A DNA stretch of 64,000 nt from Pseudopithomyces maydicus (taxonomy: Eukaryota > Ascomycota > Dothideomycetes > Pleosporales > Didymosphaeriaceae): contig JANTUC010000007.1 of assembly GCA_026873275.1 (NCBI GenBank), positions 1,984,001-2,048,000 of the forward strand, read 5' to 3'. Position 1 is the stretch's first letter. Every line of letters starts with the position of its first letter. The notes beneath the pieces were generated by a model. It did not search any database and was not told the origin of the DNA. It saw only the letters and a list, made by a program, of their open reading frames with translations. This document shows positions 57,239-64,000 of the stretch, piece after piece. The position numbers and the translations under genes were made by a program.

Positions 57239-58103
57239 AGAAGAGGTAAAATGGGACGAGTGATGTTTGAGGGGTGATGGGAGAGATGGGATGTGGTGGT
57301 AATGCGGTGGACGATGATTGAACGATTCCATGTCTTTCCTTGATCTTGCGATTATACCCAGATTGCGCTCATAGCTTTGCGTTGTTCGCATTGTACGATA
57401 TGCACTACTGTTATGAAATTATTGTATGAAATCATTATCCAGATACATCCAGTTTTAAGAGTGAAGAATTTGTACATGTGAGTCGGTTCGATAAGTTGAT
57501 CATTAGAACTATGTTAGTTCGCCACGGGAGCAGTGTCTAGGATTTAGTCGGCATCAGTGATTCCGCTTATGTCGTGGTTGAATTGATCAGATTAAAGCGA
57601 CAGTAGGCAGATAACGACTATAATACAACAATTTTATCAATTGAAAAAGATGTAACAAGAACAATAATCTTTTGAGTATAGAAATATGTAGTAGAAGTGC
57701 TCAAAAGGAGGGTGGAGCCATGCTGGGCCTTCATTTCAGTGATTTGGACGATTTCAGACCCAATGGAACATCACAGCAATAATGGACAGCGACCAAATGA
57801 AATACAAAACAAAGCTGGGGAAGAGATAACGTCTATGATGCGAGAGACCCAGACCAAAGATGATTGCTCGTATACGCGCCCGGCCCCCACTTGACACGGA
57901 CAAAAGTCTCAGTACGCAACCTTGCCATACCGTGCCGCTCGCTTGCAAGCTGACATGGCCCTGGCGGCAAAACGTAACATCTGAACGCAAATGAGTAGAC
58001 CTTACATTCAATGTAGATAATCGTTTCGTTGGTTGGTCGAAGAAAGAAAGAAAAAAACTTAGAGCAAACATATCCTCATGGTCCGACTACCCCTGGTATC
58101 GTG
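57239..58103. other. AT-rich intergenic region
   Basis: Marks the start of the AT-richer segment that carries the HET gene, most clearly 57400-57690. There is no ORF of note. Confidence 0.55.
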
Positions 58104-61100
58104 ATGGCCCCTTCGATCTATACCCCGCTTCGCACTGACACTCCACACCTTAACATCCGTCTGATCAGGCTCCAACCATCCGAAGACCCTTCAGCTCCGA
58201 TATCCTGCGAGCTGGTCGTGTACCCCTAATTTCCGGTCGTCCTGTGAGTAGTGGCACGGTTAATACCTACTCACAAAGAAACTATACATTAACCAATAAC
58301 AGCACATCTACGAGTGCCTCTCCTACGTCTGGGGTTCGCCCGAAAACCCAAGGCCCATCCAAGTCTGCACCACACAGGGAATTATCGACTTCAAGGCGAC
58401 TCCCAACCTCCACGCAGCGCTGCTGCAACTGCGAGATGCGGTGTTTGAGCGAATCTTGTGGGTGGATGCGATTTGTATCGACCAGGAGAATAATGATGAG
58501 AAGGCCATTCAGGTGGCGGCCATGGCGAGGATATATGGCCTTGCGAGTCGCGTTGTGGCGTGGTTGGGTGAAGAGGAAGATCAGAGTGGGCTTGCTCTCC
58601 AAGAACTGACGATGAGGGCATTGAAGAACGAGATGACGCATCGGGCATCAAATACAGACCGGGTCGAAGTTGAAAGCGATGACAATGCATCACATGCTCT
58701 TCGGGCTATTCTCAGTCGGAATTACTTTCGACGAATGTGGGTATGTATAGAGAAACAGTGTAAGACCTATAAGACGTTCGGCGTTGATATGCTTCTTAGA
58801 TTCTACAAGAAGTTACCGCGGCCCGTAACCTAGTGTTCAGATGTGGTCGGATAGAAATGCAAGCCGCAACGTTTCTTTCAGGCTTGGTCAAATTCCCAAC
58901 CTCATACAGCTGGAAGTTGCAGAATCGCATTCGAATCTTCATACAACTAATTCGACGTTCAAAGCATCGAGAACGTTTTAAGGGAGAGGCTCACTTGAAT
59001 ATCGACTCGCTAGTGGAGCTGACTGACAGATTCCATGCTCATGATGCCACCGATCCAAGAGACAAGATATATGCTTTGTGGGGTCTATCTTCTGACGTCA
59101 GTTCAATGCAGCTATTCCAGCCAGACTACACAAAAAATTTGAAGTATCTCATGGAAGAGCTTGGGAAGGTGGTTTTCGGTCAAGAGACATTCGTTATGGC
59201 GTCTGATGATAAACAGGTAATATATCTACGATGTCCATCATACAACCTGGGAGAGGTGATTGAAGCACCCAAAACAAATATGTGGGGTGCCGAGCAAGAT
59301 TTCACAATTGCGTCCGTACGAGAAAATACATACTTGGATACTGGATACACTTGGTGCCAAAACATTAGAATGCGAACGTCCGCAGAAGAGATAAGAGTAA
59401 GAGATATTATGCTCTATTTACCCAGAGCTAAGAAACTGGTTATTGTTCGACCGCAGGAATACTACTTCCGCATTGTATCTGTCATCGACAGCGAAAAGGT
59501 CATGCACGAATTAGGAGAGGGTTCCGGAAAACACTGGGACTTTTGGCAACCATACTTAAACGGAATGGCCGGTACCGTAACCGACTTTCCGCTCTTATGG
59601 AGCTGGGAACATGACTTCACTAACGAAGGTCCCGCGGCGTTGAAGCTCGTTGAGATTTATCACTCAACCCTGCTAGAACAGACCAACGATGATCAAACAA
59701 AAGCTCGCTCGCAGGCGGAAGCGCTATCAGAAATTGCCTTTCTCTTTTCCGGATGGGATGATTATGAATCAGCTTGCTCTAGACTTAGCGCTATGGTCGA
59801 CATATACAGCTCTATATACGGCCCAGAAGCTGAGATTACCGTCGCAGGGAGCAACCGCCTTGCAGCCGTTACAAAAAGAAGAGTCTTGTACCAGAACGCG
59901 AAGGAGCACTTGACCAAGCAGCCCGATATAATGGACTCGAGACAACTCTCTGAAAGAGAACACTACTACGTTCACATTATCGCCCATGCCAGTATGGGCT
60001 TAATGCCCCAAGGCATCCCGAATGAGGATCTGTTGCCTTACATGGATCTACTATGGATGGCCAATAATAATCCTAGCGATGTATTGTGTAACCTTGCGTC
60101 AAAGATATTGTCACGAGGAGTTAGTAAGAAGATAGTTCTCGATGCCATAAGGCTTTGTACATTGAGGTGGGAACATGTCAGGTCCACTGCCATGCAATAT
60201 CATCAAAAGACAGGATCTACCTCGCCATTTACGCATGAGAGACTAAGAATACTCCCTCTAGAAAACAACTTGCACAGTGGTTATCTTGGGCTACTGTTGC
60301 AGATGTCCGGAGATGACATTATTCTATCAAAGAGAGAACTGCTCGAAGCTTCCCACGCACATATCGGTGGTTGGGAACTGAGCCAGCTTATCAGGCGCTG
60401 CGACACTAAGGTCGACAACTTCACTGAAATAATAAAGGCGCTGGAAGGTCGTCAGGTTGGAGATCCTGCCTCTCCGGGTCCAGCCTATCGGGAATTGGGG
60501 GAGATCATGTTAAAGAAGTACTTAGAGAGAATTCTGACCGGGTAGTAATCACTTCAGAAACAGTTCTTGTTGCAGCGAATTGGCACTTGAGCGCTGTATC
60601 TGCGGTTCTTGAGGCAGTGGAGAACCCTGGTTTTTATATTACTTCTACCCTGCTTGACTCTGTTCTGTCTGAGTGGCAAAGAACAGGTCCACGGGTGATC
60701 GAATATCTCATTCAACACATGGATGTTGAATGGACTATTTCAGAGAATGCTTTCATCGCGTTTTTGGAAGCTGAGAACCCTAGAAAAATACAAGTAGACG
60801 ACATCCTGATCGCACTAATGGAGGAGGAGAAAGTGACCATCAACATTACCAAGCGGATCTTCAAGACCATATTGAATTTCGACCATACTATTCTTGAATT
60901 CTTCCATTTTCGAAAAGATATTTGCCACATCTTTGACTCACGAGATATAGTCCAATGGGCAGAGACTATGATTAGTCAACCAAAAAGACACAGGACAGGA
61001 ATACTATTGAGCGTTGTGGATTTACAAGAAAGTCTCGGCCCGATTGAATATCAACTTCCGACTTCCTTCTCAGCGGAAAATAGATTGGACTATATTCGTC

Positions 61101-62028
61101 TTCTCAACCTTGTCCGGTATCGCAGAAGTGCCATTACGATAACGAGGGAAATGATACTGGATGCAGTGAACCACAAAATTTCTCAGCCACCCAAAATCTC
61201 TTGGAATCACAATGAAAAGATGTGGCAGTCTAGGTGTTTTGTTGAAGACTTTACCTCTTGCCTTGTCAAATACGCCGACCAAGAGGTCATTGATGCGCTG
61301 GAGGAGTCCCCTACGTTGAGAAATGCTTCAGCTCTTAGAGCCTTCCCAAAAGTCATCCAAAGCCTACGAAGTCGCTTGAAAAACCCTCCACAGGATATTC
61401 AAATGCTTAGCCAATTTGCTGTTTTTCATCGGAGCATGAAGGAAGACAAACATTTGAGAGGGTATGGCGAACAGTCCCGAGTCCGCCGTGATCTGATCAA
61501 GAACCTTGGAGAAATGCTTATTCCGGCCGACCTCCAGCAAAAATTGCTCCTAAGTGCGATGGACTTGAGGAAATCGCATGAATGTTCCGAACTCTTGGGA
61601 GAGTTTATTCGATACAGCGTTATAAGACCAGGTATACCAGGGAGCTCCAAGAAGCCATTCTACGCCTGGTGATGGAAAGGTTCACGGATTCTGGTTGCGA
61701 TGATCTTGAGATGTTACTCAGTCATGGAATCATCCAGGCAGATGCACTCTACATCGGAAACAGGACACCTTTGCACATATTCATTGAGTTAAACGGTATG
61801 CGAAACGAGAAATGTGCGGATTTGTTGATTCAGTATGGTGCAATGGCGAGTGTTGATACTCAAGATGTAGAAGGGAGAACACCACACCAGATGATACAAG
61901 AGATTTTGAAAGAAAACCATATTCCATTGTGGGCCGACATACTTGCGAGACTTGACGGAGTGACAGTGGGTGCAAGGAGAAATAGCGGTCAAATGGACGA
62001 GTCTACGTCATCAACAGAGGAAGTTTGA
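58104..62028 (+). CDS. HET-domain protein with C-terminal ankyrin-like region (three apparent frameshifts)
   Basis: Heterokaryon-incompatibility-type protein of the kind involved in nonself recognition and programmed cell death in filamentous fungi. Exons 58104-58243, 58303-58740 and 58800-62028. HET blocks are all present: HIYECLSYVWG, ILWVDAICIDQEN, MARIYGLASRVVAWLGEE and NYFRRMW joined by intron 2 to ILQEVTAARNLVFRCG. The middle is a long helical region with RVIEYLIQHM-type repeats. The end (NRTPLHIFIELNG, LLIQYGAMASVDTQDVEGRT) is ankyrin-like. The frame slips by -1 at the C4 run 58223-58226, near 60540-60542 (GGG) and near 61640-61642 (GGG). Counting all three gives exactly 1269 residues. 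Because HET genes are often degenerate, this one may be a true pseudogene. The pattern matches the window-wide one, so assembly error is equally likely. Confidence 0.75.
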
Positions 62029-62644
62029 GAAAAGAAGTACAATGTACTCTGCGATGAAAAATATGTCTCAATACCAGCTTTGAGTCATGAAAAAATCAAG
62101 CACTACAATCCTATGTCCTTACCCACCTAGGCACCTAGGTCCCGAGGTCCCATCCACATCATGTGATCAAATTTTGTCCACCAAGGTCCTGAGGTCGAAA
62201 TATTGGAGCTGCCCCAGACACCTTACTGTCCTTTCAAACTCCACTGGAATAAATTTCATATCAGTGGAAGGCTTCTTCATTACATATATCGCAATACTAT
62301 GCCACTAAAATTGACAAGTGAATCCTAGTTTTTGATAGGCTGCAACTAAGGTTATACGATTCTGTGTGTTCTATAAAAGGAAAGCGGTGTCGGGCTTAGC
62401 GTGCCATAAACGCCGACCAAAGGCGGCAGAATCGCAACGCTAAAATATTTCGAGGGCCAAGATTTCGAGCTTCAATCACCACTCCGACGTTGCGCCCAAA
62501 TCCTACCATCTTGCCTGGGACACGCAATTTAACGACCACCCACGCGCAAAGAACTAGGCGCCTCCCCTGCGATATTTGAACAAATTGAGCCGGAACACTT
62601 TGGACTTTTTCGGGCGGCGGCGGGAAGCTTGCGCCACGGTCAAG
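62029..62644. other. intergenic between the HET gene and KRE33
   Basis: The left half is AT-rich with CCTAGGCACCTAGG-type short repeats (about 62125-62170). The right half returns to normal base content and should be the KRE33 promoter. No gene seen. Confidence 0.5.
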
Positions 62645-64000
62645 ATGGTCAAGAAAGCGATCGATGCGCGGATTCCGGCGTTGATTCGCAATGGTGCACA
62701 GGAGAAGAAGCGGAGCTTCTTTGTGGTTGTTGGCGATCGCCAGAAGGACGTGATTGTCAACTTGTATCACATCTTGCTGAATGTGGATGTGAAGTTGAAC
62801 AAATCCGTACTCTGGGCATATAAGAAGCAGCTTTTGGGATTCTCGAGGTGAGGTTTTCTATTGCACAGCAAATTACAGAAAAGCTAACTGAACTACAGTC
62901 ACCGAAAGAAGCGCGAAAAGAAGATCAAGAACGAGATCAAGCGAGGAATCCGCGATGTCGATACCGAAGATCCGTTCGAGCTGTTCGTTTCGACCCAAAA
63001 CGTGCGATATGTCTACTACAAGGAAACTGAGAAGATTCTGGGTAATACATATGGCATGTGTATTTTGCAGGACTTTGAAGGAATCACACCGAATCTTTTG
63101 GCCCGAACGATAGAGACTGTAGAAGGGGGAGGACTCGTCATTCTTCTTTTGAAGGGTATGAACAGCTTGAAGCAGCTATACACATTATCCATGGATGTCC
63201 ATTCGCGATACCGGACGGAAGCCCACAGCGACGTTGTTGCGCGCTTTAACGAACGATTCATTCTATCATTGGGTAAATGCGACTCGTGTCTGGTAGTTGA
63301 CGACGAGCTCAACGTGCTGCCAATATCGGGTGGCAAGCATGTAAAACAGCTACCGCCCCCGGACCCAGAAGCTGAAGGCAAGACACCCAAGGCGAAAGAG
63401 TTGGAAGAAATCAAGGAATCCCTGGCCGACACACCGCCGGTTGGTGACCTCGTTAAGCTGGCAAGAACCGTGGACCAGGCGAAAGCGCTCCTGACATTCG
63501 TCGATGCGATCGCAGAAAAGACCCTCCAGAGCACGGTGACATTGACTGCTGGTCGTGGTCGCGGAAAGTCTGCAGCGCTCGGTGTGGCTGTCGCTGCGGC
63601 CGTCGCTCACGGCTACAGCAACATTTTCATCACATCACCCAGCCCCGAGAACTTGAAAACCCTTTTTGAGTTCGTGTTCAAGGGCTTCGATGCACTCGGC
63701 TACATGGATCACCAAGATTACACCATCATGCAATCTACCAACCCAGACTTCAACAAGGCTATTGTGCGTGTAAATGTGCATAGACAACACCGACAAACGA
63801 TCCAGTATATTCAGCCTCAAGATGCGTATACCCTTGGACAGGCCGAATTGGTCGTTATTGATGAGGCAGCTGCGATCCCGCTACCCCTGGTGCGGAAGCT
63901 GATGGGTCCTTATCTTGTTTTCATGGCCAGCACCATCAACGGATACGAGGGTACTGGACGATCGTTGTCTCTGAAGCTCATTCAACAACTGCGGGAGCAG
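62645..64000 (+). CDS. KRE33: KRE33/NAT10 RNA cytidine acetyltransferase, 5' part only
   Basis: Nucleolar enzyme that uses ATP and acetyl-CoA to make N4-acetylcytidine in 18S rRNA and some tRNAs and is needed for 40S assembly. The window holds the first 435 residues of a protein of about 1050. Exon 1 is 62645-62847; a 51-nt intron (GTGAGG..CTACAG, CTAAC branch) leads to exon 2 from 62899, which is still open at 64000. Family blocks are MVKKAIDARIPALIRNG, EKKRSFFVVVGDRQKDVIVN, LLKGMNSLKQLYTLSMDVHS, the P-loop AGRGRGKSAA near residue 286, and the VVIDEAAAIPLPLV box (Asp389). The N-acetyltransferase and tRNA-binding parts lie outside. No frame problem is seen. Confidence 0.96.

Noticed and set aside
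1..64000. Transposons, viral insertions, CRISPR arrays
   Set aside because: No transposase, reverse transcriptase, capsid or polymerase fragments, terminal repeats or regularly spaced repeats seen on either strand.

Overview
This window is nuclear DNA from a filamentous ascomycete (Pezizomycotina; Dothideomycetes is my guess, not proven). The evidence is eukaryotic genes with many 45-60 nt introns that start GTRNGN and carry CTAAC/CTGAC branch points close to the acceptor. There are also fungus-restricted families: the ErdS AspRS-DUF2156 fusion, HET-domain protein, SUR7/PalI-like protein, DUF1996 protein, Msb1/Mug8 protein and questin-oxidase-like protein. I found 23 protein genes and no convincing tRNA, rRNA, transposon or CRISPR array.

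Layout. 0.8-7.1 kb is a dense housekeeping block: nucleolin-like NSR1 (-), ALG6 (+), COX17 (-) and RanGAP RNA1 (+). 7.5-13.8 kb holds a seed-maturation (LEA/SMP) protein (-) head-to-head with an EF-hand MscS channel (+). 14.7-18.2 kb carries alpha-tubulin and a questin-oxidase-like gene. 19.3-26.0 kb carries erdS (tRNA-dependent ergosterol aspartylation) and a CYP53-type benzoate 4-monooxygenase. 26.6-38.0 kb has an F-box-like protein, an alpha/beta hydrolase, an Msb1/Mug8 morphogenesis protein and a coiled-coil protein. 38.7-43.1 kb encodes two secreted proteins, an AA8-AA12 haem/PQQ pyranose dehydrogenase and a DUF1996 protein. 45.5-57.2 kb has an RLM1-type MADS factor, penta-EF-hand PEF1, two unrecognised proteins and a SUR7/PalI-like membrane protein. 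58.1-62.0 kb is a long HET-ankyrin gene in visibly AT-richer DNA. The right edge cuts KRE33 (rRNA/tRNA cytidine acetyltransferase).

The most striking whole-window observation is that eight genes need twelve single-base insertions to stay in frame. Every one is a -1 change, and each can be placed in a short homopolymer. Each gene also closes exactly (length divisible by three) once these are counted. This looks like homopolymer under-calling in the assembly rather than twelve independent mutations, and an automatic annotation would split or truncate these genes. Biologically, the most interesting genes are erdS, the AA8-AA12 dehydrogenase and the HET-ankyrin gene. I did not find a coherent, clearly undescribed multi-gene system; the genes look like a normal chromosome arm with some accessory content.
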